Source: Desulfobacterales bacterium (GTDB lineage: Bacteria > Desulfobacterota > Desulfobacteria > Desulfobacterales > JAFDCJ01). From it: a stretch of DNA of 15,726 nucleotides. The stretch covers positions 1 through 15,726 of the forward strand of contig JAOZPY010000022.1 in the NCBI GenBank assembly GCA_029932495.1, given 5' to 3'. Positions 1 through 7,043 of this stretch are shown here, one piece after another. The notes beneath the pieces are model-generated. The model was not told the DNA's origin, ran no database searches, and saw nothing but the letters and a program-made list of their open reading frames with translations. Each line of letters starts with the position of its first letter. Positions within the stretch are counted from its first letter, which is position 1. Position numbers and translations under genes: made by a program.

Positions 1-658
1 CAGTTTTCAAAGCTGCATACCAGATATTGGTGCGCCAGTCGCCCCAGCTTCCCAGCTTTTTGTTGAGCGCCTTGTCCCAGAGAAGCGCGGCGCCGAGTTT
101 TTCAGCCTTGGCCTTGGGAATGTATTTGGTATTGTATGCAATGCCGGTTTGCCCCAGGTCATAGGGCACGGCCGAAAGCGTACCATTGGAAATGGCCCGG
201 TAAGGCTTGATCATGGCCTGCATTACGTTGGCCAGATTGGGGATTTTGCTTTCATCCAGAACCGCTCCGAATCCCAATCCGATGTAACGGGCGTAGTCAA
301 ACACGCCGCTCAAATGGGCCAGGTTAAATTCTCCGCCGGGTGGAAACGATGCCTTGACGCGGGTCAGGTAAGTATCCATATCGCCGAATTCACCGTCGAT
401 GACCTCGATGCCTGTTGCCTTGGTAAACGGTTTGAAGGCATACTTGCGAAAGGCCTCGGAGACCACCCCGCCCCAGCCGTCAAACCGAATGGATTTGGCG
501 GCCCCTGCTTTTCGCACAATGTATCCGAACGGTCCGCCCACGAGCCCGGCGGCAGCCCCTGTGATACCGACAATGCGCATAAAATCGCGTCGCGTCATTT
601 TGCCCTGCCGGTAGCGTTCGTGCGCATCATCCAGTTGTTTTTCCAATTCTTTTTTCAT
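1..658 (-). CDS. Tat-exported PotD-like ABC solute-binding protein (partial, C-terminus outside window)
   Basis: This is probably the periplasmic binding protein of the ABC importer whose permeases lie just upstream. The reading frame is open from the ATG at 658 to the window edge, giving 219 visible residues of a family usually about 350-400 long. The start is fixed by an AAGGAGG ribosome site (664-670) five bases before the ATG. The N-terminus has a hydrophilic lead of about 20 residues, then a twin-arginine motif TRRDFMR (residues 22-28) and an Ala/Gly-rich hydrophobic stretch, so export by Tat is likely. The mature part begins with a lobe typical of spermidine/putrescine-type binding proteins (FDGWGG, then a KATGIEV-like strand). 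The ligand cannot be deduced; the neighbouring enzymes suggest an amino acid, polyamine or acylated amino compound. An ATPase gene is expected further along the transcript, beyond the window. Confidence 0.88.
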   Translation of the reverse strand, partial: MKKELEKQLDDAHERYRQGKMTRRDFMRIVGITGAAAGLVGGPFGYIVRKAGAAKSIRFDGWGGVVSEAFRKYAFKPFTKATGIEVIDGEFGDMDTYLTRVKASFPPGGEFNLAHLSGVFDYARYIGLGFGAVLDESKIPNLANVMQAMIKPYRAISNGTLSAVPYDLGQTGIAYNTKYIPKAKAEKLGAALLWDKALNKKLGSWGDWRTNIWYAALKT

Positions 659-678
659 GTGTTCCTCCTTTCATTATA

Positions 679-700
679 GGCGGTGGTTATTATCACCGCC
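679..700 (-). promoter_or_regulatory. Intercistronic hairpin before the binding-protein gene
   Basis: The 82-bp gap between the second permease and the binding-protein gene holds a perfect 7-bp inverted repeat, GGCGGTG and CACCGCC, separated by 8 bases. It ends 8 bases before the AAGGAGG ribosome site. No T-run follows it on the minus strand, so it does not look like a full terminator. It may stabilise or process the mRNA so that the binding protein is made in excess of the permeases, as is known for other importer operons. That role is inferred. Confidence 0.4.
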
Positions 701-740
701 GGGACAAAGTTTAAACCGCCATGGTTTTAATCGGATCCCT

Positions 741-1538
741 CTAATTGTTTCGCCCCCTGGTGAAGCGGCGGGAGAGAAATCCCGCCATCAGCAGTATGGA
801 AATGGTCAGAAAAATCATTACAGCACCCAGCGCATTGATTTCCGGGCTGATGGAATTTCGCAGCATGCCAAAAATTTTTACTGGTACCGTTTGATTGCGG
901 GCGGTGGCCCAAAACAAAGTGGCCGTCACATCATCAAAGGAAATGGTGAATGCGAACAGCATACCGGCAAATATCGCCGGCATTAACAGCGGCAGTGTAA
1001 TTTCCCTGAAAGTTTGCAGCGGGTTGGCTCCCAGTACCAGGGCGGCCTCTTCGTATTCTCTTTTTATTGTTACCAGCCGGGCCTGCACCACCAGCAGGAC
1101 ATAGGGCAGGGTAATGACCACGTGCCCGATCAGCAGCAGTAGAAAACTTTTGGGTTGCTGCAGCCAGCGGATGAAAAGCAGCAGGGCGACGCCCAGCACG
1201 ACTTCCGGAATCATGATCGGAGCCAGCAGCAGGGTGTTGAGCGTGTTCTTCCCATAGAAGTCATAGCGCACGAAAGCCATGGCCGCTGGGATCCCCACCA
1301 GGGTAACCAGCACCGCCGTGCAAGCGCCCAGGATCAGCGAATTTTTAAAGGCCGCCAGGATGGTGTGATTTTGCGCCAGTTTCACATACCACTTTAAACT
1401 GAAGCCTTCCATGGGAAAGGAGCCGAATTGCTGGGGATTGAAAGACAAAATGATCACCGCTGCAATCGGAGCGAACATGAATACATATACTAAAATGGTA
1501 TACAGTCGAATCAGGGACCAGCCGGAAATCAGTTTCAT
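741..1538 (-). CDS. ABC transporter permease, PotC-like
   Basis: This 265-residue inner-membrane protein is the second permease of a polyamine/iron-type (binding-protein-dependent) ABC importer. Hydrophobic segments fit the usual six membrane spans, the first at about residues 10-32 and the last at about 238-254. The EAA loop that contacts the ATPase is clear at residues 164-187 (EEAALVLG, then the FREITLPLL part). The length is normal for PotC-type proteins (about 260-280). It starts 8 bases after the stop of the first permease, so the two are surely cotranscribed and probably form a heterodimer. No ATPase is encoded in the window. The substrate is unknown; PotC similarity alone does not prove a polyamine. 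Confidence 0.93.
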   Translation of the reverse strand: MKLISGWSLIRLYTILVYVFMFAPIAAVIILSFNPQQFGSFPMEGFSLKWYVKLAQNHTILAAFKNSLILGACTAVLVTLVGIPAAMAFVRYDFYGKNTLNTLLLAPIMIPEVVLGVALLLFIRWLQQPKSFLLLLIGHVVITLPYVLLVVQARLVTIKREYEEAALVLGANPLQTFREITLPLLMPAIFAGMLFAFTISFDDVTATLFWATARNQTVPVKIFGMLRNSISPEINALGAVMIFLTISILLMAGFLSRRFTRGRNN

Positions 1539-1546
1539 GGCGCCTC

Positions 1547-2407
1547 TTACTGAAAGCTTTTAAACAGCTGATTAATGCCCAGGTAACGATTATAGGTGTA
1601 TATGATTATAATCAACAGACTCAGCAGGATAACACTGATGGCCGATCCAAAAGGCCAGTCAAGAGTCCCGATGATTCTTTTAAAAACAAGGTTGGCGATC
1701 ATATCGTTGCCGGGCCCACCCAGTATCATGGGTGGCAGATAGGATCCGGAAGTCAAGACGAATACCAGCAGACAGCCGGCAGAAACCCCCGGCAGGCTCA
1801 GGGGCAGCGTAATTTCTTTGAAGGCCTGCCATTCGGTGCACCCCAGACTGCGCGCTGCTTCCGCCAGGCTTTTGTCAATCGCCTCCAGGCTTACGTAAAC
1901 GTTCAGGATCATAAAAGGCAGCAGATATTGAATCAGGCCCAGCAGCACCGCCCCTTCATTATAAAGCATGCTCAAAGGTTCGGCGATCAGCCCGCTTTTT
2001 ATCAGGAAATGATTGATCAGGCCGGTATCACCCAGAATGTTGATCCAGCTGAGGGTCCGGATGATAAAACTGATCCAGAATGGCAGCATGATGAGCAGCA
2101 GTAGGAACGGGCGTACGCGTGAACGGGTGCGATAGAAAAAGTAAGCCGGTATATAGCCCAGCACCAGGCAAAGCGCCACGGTCTCCAGTGCCACCCGGAT
2201 GGTGCGAATCAGCACGGTCGGGTAGAAAAGATCCACAAAGAATTTAGCATAATTGCCAAACTGAAAGGCGGGAATATCCGCGCCGGTGGGAGCGCGCAGC
2301 CAAAAACTATAGACCACCACGAAACACACCGGGATTACCAGCAGCAGAAAAACGGCGGTCAGAGAGGGTGACAGCAAAAGCCAGGGTTTCCACCATTTAT
2401 TTTGCAT
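1547..2407 (-). CDS. ABC transporter permease, PotB-like
   Basis: This 286-residue membrane protein is the first permease of the importer. It has a cytoplasmic start (MQNKWWKPW), a long first span (about residues 10-35), and further hydrophobic segments around 75-95, 100-120, 152-172, 208-230 and 255-275. The EAA motif is at residues 183-208 (EAARSLG, then EITLPLSLPG). The ribosome site AGGAG (2416-2420) lies 8 bases before the ATG and supports this start. A 66-bp gap separates it from the metallohydrolase gene upstream, but the same strand and close packing point to one operon. The substrate is not readable from the sequence. Confidence 0.93.
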   Translation of the reverse strand: MQNKWWKPWLLLSPSLTAVFLLLVIPVCFVVVYSFWLRAPTGADIPAFQFGNYAKFFVDLFYPTVLIRTIRVALETVALCLVLGYIPAYFFYRTRSRVRPFLLLLIMLPFWISFIIRTLSWINILGDTGLINHFLIKSGLIAEPLSMLYNEGAVLLGLIQYLLPFMILNVYVSLEAIDKSLAEAARSLGCTEWQAFKEITLPLSLPGVSAGCLLVFVLTSGSYLPPMILGGPGNDMIANLVFKRIIGTLDWPFGSAISVILLSLLIIIIYTYNRYLGINQLFKSFQ

Positions 2408-2424
2408 TGAAGTTACTCCTGTAA

Positions 2425-2441
2425 ATACGAGATTTTCGTAT
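2425..2441 (-). promoter_or_regulatory. Small hairpin just before the PotB-like ribosome site
   Basis: A perfect 6-bp inverted repeat, ATACGA and TCGTAT around a 5-base loop, ends four bases before the AGGAG ribosome site of the first permease. It is the second hairpin of this kind in the operon. It could affect translation or mRNA processing between the enzyme and transporter parts. The stem is short and AT-rich, so chance is a real alternative. Confidence 0.25.
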
Positions 2442-2473
2442 CCTTATCTACCCGACCATCCCACCGTTGATGG

Positions 2474-3748
2474 CTATTCGGCCAGACCACACCAGCGCGC
2501 CAGGAAAAGCGCATAAATTCTGGCGGTATTGATTATACTGTCCATATTTACACTTTCATTGGCAGCATGAATATTTCTCGCCACGGGTCCGTAGCAGGTT
2601 GCCTGGCCGTGGCCGAAGTGTACAAAAGCCCTCAGATCCGTTGTGCAGGTGGCAGCGTATTCGTGCGCGTCCTCATCGGTCAGTGCCCGGTGACAGGAGT
2701 TCAACCGGTCCAGGAACGGTTGCCGGCGCGATAGGCTGTGACCATCGGAGCGGAAACCATAAAATTGAATTTGCGGAGGATTGCTGCTAAGCCACGAATC
2801 CGAGTCTGCGGCGGCTGTGATTACAGCGGTGACCCGGCGGCGCATCTGTTCATAAGCGATGCCGGGAAAATAGGACAGGCGCGCGTGAAATTCAGCCTCA
2901 GCCGGTACCGTCGAAGGCCAGTCACCACCTTTAAAGATGCCGATGTTCAAATTAATCGGGTGCGCCATTGCTTGATAAACTCCTGGGCGATTCTCCGCGT
3001 TCAGCTCGGCTTCCAGTTTGTGCAGGGCGCTGATTAAAAGGTGGCATTTTTCCACGGCATTGGTTCCGGAAGTCGCTGATTGCACATGGCTGGGGGCACC
3101 TTCAATGCAGACCTTGAACCACAAAACCCCCAACTGAGCCGTTAGAAGTGTAGGACCGAAGGGTTCAGGGATTAACACGGCGTCTGCATCATAACCGGCG
3201 GCGACACATGCCAGGGCACCGTTTCCGCTGCACTCTTCTTCAATAACGGTTTCAAGGGTCAGCGGCGCGTTCAGCCCGAAGCCCGCCTTTTTCACGGCCT
3301 GCAGGGAATAGATCATGGCTGCAACCCCCGCTTTCATATCCCCGGCCCCCCGGCCATACAACCAACCGTCATGCACCTCGGGATCAAAAGGATCGTGCTG
3401 CCAGAATTTAATTGGTTCAGGGCTGACCACATCCAGATGCCCGTTGAAAAGGGCGCTATTGCCGCCGCTGCCCGCTGCTGCTTCCGTGGTTACGAGGTTA
3501 TAGCGGTTTTCATAACTCCAGGGTGTCGGTGCAAACCCCGGATGAGCGGATAAAACCTCTGGATCGATGGGTATCCGCCGGGGTGCGAGCCCGAGGGATT
3601 CAAGCTCACCTTCCATGACGTTGAGCACCGACTTTTCATTGCCCAGGGTGCTGGCTTCAGCTACCAGTCGACAGGTAAAGTCAATAATATCATCGGCCAA
3701 TGTATTGACCGTGTCGATGATTTTTTGTTCCCTGGGCTCTAAATTCAT
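2474..3748 (-). CDS. M20-family metallohydrolase (ArgE/DapE-type deacylase, YodQ-like)
   Basis: This is a 424-residue zinc-dependent amidohydrolase of the acetylornithine deacetylase / succinyl-diaminopimelate desuccinylase group. It should split an N-acyl group from an amino compound in the cytoplasm. The expected metal and catalytic residues are all visible: His104 and Asp106 in GHLDVV, Asp137 in GAGDMKAG, the Glu pair at 170-172 in the IEEE-type motif, Glu195 in IPEP, and His394 in NIHAANES. His221 in the lid/dimer domain fits the oxyanion-type histidine. The gene starts 24 bases after the CoA-transferase B gene. The association with an aminotransferase and a two-subunit CoA transferase matches B. 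subtilis YodQ better than a true ArgE or DapE, because no arginine or lysine biosynthesis gene is nearby. The acyl substrate is unknown; an acetylated beta-amino acid is inferred. Confidence 0.9.
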   Translation of the reverse strand: MNLEPREQKIIDTVNTLADDIIDFTCRLVAEASTLGNEKSVLNVMEGELESLGLAPRRIPIDPEVLSAHPGFAPTPWSYENRYNLVTTEAAAGSGGNSALFNGHLDVVSPEPIKFWQHDPFDPEVHDGWLYGRGAGDMKAGVAAMIYSLQAVKKAGFGLNAPLTLETVIEEECSGNGALACVAAGYDADAVLIPEPFGPTLLTAQLGVLWFKVCIEGAPSHVQSATSGTNAVEKCHLLISALHKLEAELNAENRPGVYQAMAHPINLNIGIFKGGDWPSTVPAEAEFHARLSYFPGIAYEQMRRRVTAVITAAADSDSWLSSNPPQIQFYGFRSDGHSLSRRQPFLDRLNSCHRALTDEDAHEYAATCTTDLRAFVHFGHGQATCYGPVARNIHAANESVNMDSIINTARIYALFLARWCGLAE

Positions 3749-3772
3749 GGCAGCCTTTCCAGTGGTGCCCGA

Positions 3773-4423
3773 TTAAAAATGGATCGGCGGAGGGCTGGGT
3801 ATCACCAGCCGGGCTTCGGTACGTTCCATGACCGTGTCTATATCGGTTTCCGCCGCAATTTCCCGCAATACCAGCCCATCGGTGGTGACATCGATAACGG
3901 CCAGTTCGGTGATGATCGTGTTCACGCAGCCGCGGGCGGTCAGGGGCAGCCGGCATTGCTCAAGGATTTTTGGTTTGCCGCTGCGGGTGGTGTGCGTGGT
4001 GGTAACCACCAGCCGACGTGCTTTTTGGGCCAGTTCCATTCCACCGCCGATTCCCGGTGAATATTTTCCCGGTATGATCCAGTTGGCCAGATCCCCGGTA
4101 TGCGAAACCTCCAGGGTTCCGATAAATGCAATGTCCAGTCGGCCCCCCCGCACCAGGGCAAAAGACAGGGCACTGTCAAAAAAAGATGCCCCGGTGTTAA
4201 GGGTGACATAGTTGCCGCCGGCGTCGATCAGGTTGCGGTCTTCCATCCCGCGCCGGCAACGCAGTCCCATGCCGAGGATTCCGTTTTCCGAATGGATCAG
4301 CACGGATGCATCGTCTGGCAGAAAATCGGCAATCAGAGTGGGGATGCCGATCCCGAGATTAATAATCGCTCCGGGTTGAACTTCCGCGGCGGCCCGCCGG
4401 GCTATTTTTTCCTTATAAGACAT
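3773..4423 (-). CDS. 3-oxoacid CoA-transferase family, subunit B (YodR/AtoA-like)
   Basis: This 216-residue protein is the beta subunit of a family I CoA transferase, which moves CoA from a donor thioester (such as succinyl-CoA or acetyl-CoA) to a free acid. The catalytic glutamate is Glu46 in the SENGILG motif, preceded by the NLGIGIPTL segment (residues 22-30). The length is that of AtoA/ScoB/YodR proteins. The gene overlaps the end of the subunit A gene by 11 bp, so the subunits are translationally coupled and made together. In this cluster the likely acceptor is a 3-oxo acid formed by the neighbouring aminotransferase; that step is inferred from context. Acetoacetate-type use (AtoDA) cannot be excluded, but no thiolase is next to it. 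Confidence 0.92.
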   Translation of the reverse strand: MSYKEKIARRAAAEVQPGAIINLGIGIPTLIADFLPDDASVLIHSENGILGMGLRCRRGMEDRNLIDAGGNYVTLNTGASFFDSALSFALVRGGRLDIAFIGTLEVSHTGDLANWIIPGKYSPGIGGGMELAQKARRLVVTTTHTTRSGKPKILEQCRLPLTARGCVNTIITELAVIDVTTDGLVLREIAAETDIDTVMERTEARLVIPSPPPIHF

Positions 4424-5111
4424 GCTGTTCTAAAATTCCATACTCCGAGCCCAGGGATTCAAGCTGTACAATGGAATCGACAAACGCTGCCGGAGTGTGA
4501 ATCTGATCCGGTACCAACTGACCCGGGCTGAGGAGTTTTTCTGTTTCCACGATCACGTTTCCAGCCGCTGTAGCCATAAGAGGATTGAAATTGCGGGCAC
4601 TTTTTTCGTAGATCAGGTTTCCATAGTGATCTGCGGCGGCGGCATGCACCAGGGCGATATCAGCTCGCAGGGCGGGTTCGATGATGAGCGATCGTCCTTG
4701 CAGGTTGATGCGTTCTTTTTTTTCCGCCAGCAGGGTGTCGATGCCAATATCGGTCACAATGCCGTAAAGGCCGGCTCCGCCGGCACGTATTTTTTCCGCT
4801 AAAATTCCCTGGGGGTAAAATTCCACCTCGAGTTCACCGCGGTTCATCATACCGATCACCGTGGCATTCAATCCGAGATGGGAAGTAATCAATTTTCTGA
4901 CCCGGCCGGCCTCGATCACTTTTGAAATTCCCATGCCGTCCTCATTGGCTTCATTTTTGATGATAGTCAATTCGCGGCATCCCGTTTCGAGCAGTCTGTC
5001 AATCAAAGCAAAAGGTGTTCCGGGAACGCCGAATCCACCGACCATGATGGTGGTGCCGTCGGTGACGGATTCCAGGCAAGTTTGCAGTGGTTTGATTTTG
5101 TTGATTGTCAT
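4413..5111 (-). CDS. 3-oxoacid CoA-transferase family, subunit A (YodS/AtoD-like)
   Basis: This 232-residue protein is the alpha subunit of the same family I CoA transferase. The N-terminal CoA-binding glycine motif is clear (VGGFGVPGTP, residues 24-33). Other family hallmarks are the early T/DG turn and the later segments LSPGQL and IHTPAAFVD near the C-terminus. It starts 15 bases after the aminotransferase stop, with an AGGA element overlapping that stop. The partner B gene overlaps its 3' end. Together the two subunits should form a heterotetramer that activates a carboxylic acid to its CoA ester. The substrate is inferred only from the operon. Confidence 0.92.
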   Translation of the reverse strand: MTINKIKPLQTCLESVTDGTTIMVGGFGVPGTPFALIDRLLETGCRELTIIKNEANEDGMGISKVIEAGRVRKLITSHLGLNATVIGMMNRGELEVEFYPQGILAEKIRAGGAGLYGIVTDIGIDTLLAEKKERINLQGRSLIIEPALRADIALVHAAAADHYGNLIYEKSARNFNPLMATAAGNVIVETEKLLSPGQLVPDQIHTPAAFVDSIVQLESLGSEYGILEQHVL

Positions 5112-5126
5112 TTTGTTTTTCGATTC

Positions 5127-6470
5127 CTACCGCCGGGCATCAATCTCTTTAACCAAGCGGGCCAGGGCCTTTTCAAGCCGTTCGAGCAGCTGCGTCACCT
5201 GCTCTGAGGTGATGATCAGCGGTGGGGCGACCAGCAGGTGATCTCCCTGCAGCCCGTTGATCGACCGGCGCGGATAGATGATCAGACCCTCTTCATAGGC
5301 GATATCAGCCAACCTTTGACCGAGGTTTCGATCGGCAGCAAAAGGCTGTCGGGTTTGGCTGTCTTGAACCAGTTCAATGGCTTGCAGCAGGCCTTTGCCG
5401 CGGACCTGCCCGATAATCGAATAGTGTTCGGAAAGTTTTTCTAGGCCGGTTAGCAGCCGGGATCCCATGCGGGCGGCATTGGCGGCCAGGTTATCTTCGG
5501 TGATGATGTTTAGCACTTCAAGGCCTACGGCGCAGGCCATGGGGTTGCCGGCATAGGTAAACCCATGGGCAAAGCCGGTATTATGAATGACTTCTTCGAC
5601 GATAGAATCCCGGGCCATAACGGCTCCTAGAGGGAAGTAACCCGCGGCCATTCCCTTGGAAAGGGCAATGATGTCAGCCTTGATATCCCAGTGCTCATAG
5701 CCGAAAAACTTGCCGGTGCGGCCAAAGGCAGTCATGACTTCATCGAGGATCAGCATGACGTCGTAGCGGTTGCAGATTTGCTGGATGACGGCAAAATAGC
5801 CATCCGGAGGCACCAAGGCCCCTGTGCTGGCGCCGCCGATAGGCTCGGCGACAAAAGCCGCCACGTTTTCCGGGCCCTGTTCATTGATGACAGTTTCTAG
5901 TTGGCGGGCACATGCCAGGTCACAGGCGGGATAATCCAGGTGAAAGGCGCAGCGGTAACAGTAGGGTGCCGGTATTTTCGGGTAGGGCTTGATCATGGGG
6001 CGAAAGGGGATTTCCAGCGGCGCATAGGTGGTCAGGGCCAGAGCGCCGAGGGTGCACCCGTGGTAGGCGGGTGATCGGCTGATAAAAATTTCTCGCGATC
6101 GCTGGCCCCTGTTGTAATAGTACTGTCGGCAAAGCTTCATGGCTGTTTCAATGGCCTCGGAGCCACCGGAAACATAAAATACGCGGTTCAAATGAGGTGC
6201 GGCAAGGGAGACCAGTTGTCGGGCCAGCGCAAGGGCTGGTTCGTTGTCGAAATGCAGGCGGTAGGCGAAAAATGTGGACTTTGCCTGACGATTAATCGCG
6301 TTCAAAACTCTGGAATTTCCATAGCCGATGTTGCAGACGATGGCACCGGAACACCCGTCGATATATTCTTTGCCGGTATGGTCCCACAAATAGATTCCGT
6401 CGGCCTTTTGAATCAAAGGCAGCTTTTTCCCGGTTTGATAAAAAAGATAATTTTCACCAGCTTTGGGCAT
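5127..6470 (-). CDS. PLP-dependent class-III aminotransferase (YodT-like)
   Basis: This 447-residue enzyme belongs to the omega-amino acid / class-III aminotransferases (fold type I) and should move a non-alpha amino group to 2-oxoglutarate or pyruvate. Visible features are SGGSEA (101-106) for PLP phosphate binding, the stacking aromatic in AYHG (135-138), the DEV triad with Asp243 and the Schiff-base lysine Lys272 in LSKGM. A four-cysteine segment (Cys171, 174, 183, 187) lies between the AYHG and DEV motifs. The length fits YodT/YhxA-type enzymes. A TAGGA-like ribosome site precedes the ATG. With a CoA transferase and a deacylase directly downstream, a beta-amino or omega-amino acid substrate giving a 3-oxo acid is likely. 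Glutamate-semialdehyde mutase and ornithine/acetylornithine aminotransferase are less likely because no matching pathway gene is nearby. Confidence 0.92.
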   Translation of the reverse strand: MPKAGENYLFYQTGKKLPLIQKADGIYLWDHTGKEYIDGCSGAIVCNIGYGNSRVLNAINRQAKSTFFAYRLHFDNEPALALARQLVSLAAPHLNRVFYVSGGSEAIETAMKLCRQYYYNRGQRSREIFISRSPAYHGCTLGALALTTYAPLEIPFRPMIKPYPKIPAPYCYRCAFHLDYPACDLACARQLETVINEQGPENVAAFVAEPIGGASTGALVPPDGYFAVIQQICNRYDVMLILDEVMTAFGRTGKFFGYEHWDIKADIIALSKGMAAGYFPLGAVMARDSIVEEVIHNTGFAHGFTYAGNPMACAVGLEVLNIITEDNLAANAARMGSRLLTGLEKLSEHYSIIGQVRGKGLLQAIELVQDSQTRQPFAADRNLGQRLADIAYEEGLIIYPRRSINGLQGDHLLVAPPLIITSEQVTQLLERLEKALARLVKEIDARR

Positions 6471-6508
6471 GAAATTTTCCTACGCTGCTCTTGTTGCGCG
6501 CTTGTCAC

Positions 6509-6856
6509 CTATCGTTTTATCTGGCAGTTGATCGCTTTGAAGCGGCTGAATCCGTTTTCAGTCAGCTTTAATACCGCTTCACGCAAAACCTCCGGCGAAA
6601 GACGGAACAGCAGGATAGCCGGAAATTCTTTTTTTAGAATTTCGTAGGCGATGGGTGCGGGGCTCAATTGCTGCAAAATGGAAAAGGCACGATCGCCATT
6701 GATTTTTTCGGATTCTTCTTCCAAAATCATGGTGGCATGCTGCCCATCCGGCAAGATGCTGTTGGCGATTTGATCAAAAATACCCATCTGAATGAGGTTT
6801 CCCGCGAAAGCGGCGGCCAGGGTGCAAAATTGCGGGCTGGCTGCGAAGATGACCAT
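6509..6856 (-). CDS. Small protein of unknown function, first gene of the sigma-54 operon
   Basis: I do not recognise this 115-residue protein. It starts with an apolar segment (VIFAASPQF, then LAAAFAGNL) that reads more like a buried strand and helix than a signal peptide. The middle is acidic (EEESEKINGD, about residues 46-55). The C-terminal half has an alternating strand-helix-strand look (PAILLFRLS, then a helix to about residue 98, then SRFKAIN), as in small alpha/beta sensor or ACT-like folds. It has one Cys near each end and no metal motif. It is the first gene behind the predicted sigma-54 promoter, with a leader of only about 20 bases, and lies 38 bp before the aminotransferase. That position supports a real gene with a role in the same pathway. 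The ribosome site is weak (GGGGGT, 11 bases upstream). Confidence 0.62.
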   Translation of the reverse strand: MVIFAASPQFCTLAAAFAGNLIQMGIFDQIANSILPDGQHATMILEEESEKINGDRAFSILQQLSPAPIAYEILKKEFPAILLFRLSPEVLREAVLKLTENGFSRFKAINCQIKR

Positions 6857-6886
6857 TGAACAGATTACCCCCGTTCTGGTATCACA

Positions 6887-6902
6887 GGCAAAAGACGTGC
6901 CA
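6887..6902 (-). promoter_or_regulatory. Sigma-54 (-24/-12) promoter of the aminotransferase/CoA-transferase/transporter operon
   Basis: Read on the minus strand the site is TGGCAC-GTCTT-TTGCC. It matches the RpoN consensus TGGCAC-N5-TTGC fully, including the invariant GG and GC ten bases apart. Transcription should start near 6877, about 20 bases before the first gene. The gene just upstream encodes a sigma-54 activator, which makes chance unlikely. No comparable sigma-70 site is obvious here. Confidence 0.85.
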
Positions 6903-6955
6903 TACTTGAAAAACCCTGATAGACAGGCCCTGGCGATTTATAAGCTCCGCCGGTA

Positions 6956-6973
6956 TGGTGCTGTTTTGCACCA
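6956..6973. promoter_or_regulatory. Palindromic enhancer site 1 for the sigma-54 activator
   Basis: A perfect 6-bp inverted repeat, TGGTGC and GCACCA, flanks a 6-base centre (TGTTTT). Its centre is about 88 bp upstream of the predicted transcription start, the usual distance for an upstream activating sequence. The same core recurs about 98 bp further upstream. Binding by the activator encoded next door is inferred. Confidence 0.7.
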
Positions 6974-6995
6974 CTTGACAGGGGAGAAATAAGCT

Positions 6996-7009
6996 AAAAT
7001 GAGCATTTT
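6996..7009. other. AT-rich palindrome between the two enhancer sites
   Basis: The 14-bp sequence AAAATG-AG-CATTTT is a palindrome with 6-bp arms. It lies in an AT-rich stretch between the two TGGTGC sites. It might ease DNA bending or serve as a weak hairpin after the activator gene. It does not match the IHF consensus well, and nothing firmer can be said. Confidence 0.2.
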
Positions 7010-7043
7010 TCTATACTCAGCAGAAAAACGGGGGCTGTTGCAT

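Noticed and set aside
673..678. TATAAT on the minus strand just before the binding-protein gene
   Set aside because: Transcription would start within the ribosome site, and no -35 element is at a proper distance, so it is unlikely to be a promoter.
149..679. 176-codon open frame on the plus strand
   Set aside because: It is antisense to the Tat-signal binding protein, which has a clear ribosome site, signal motif and family features. The antisense product has no recognisable domain.
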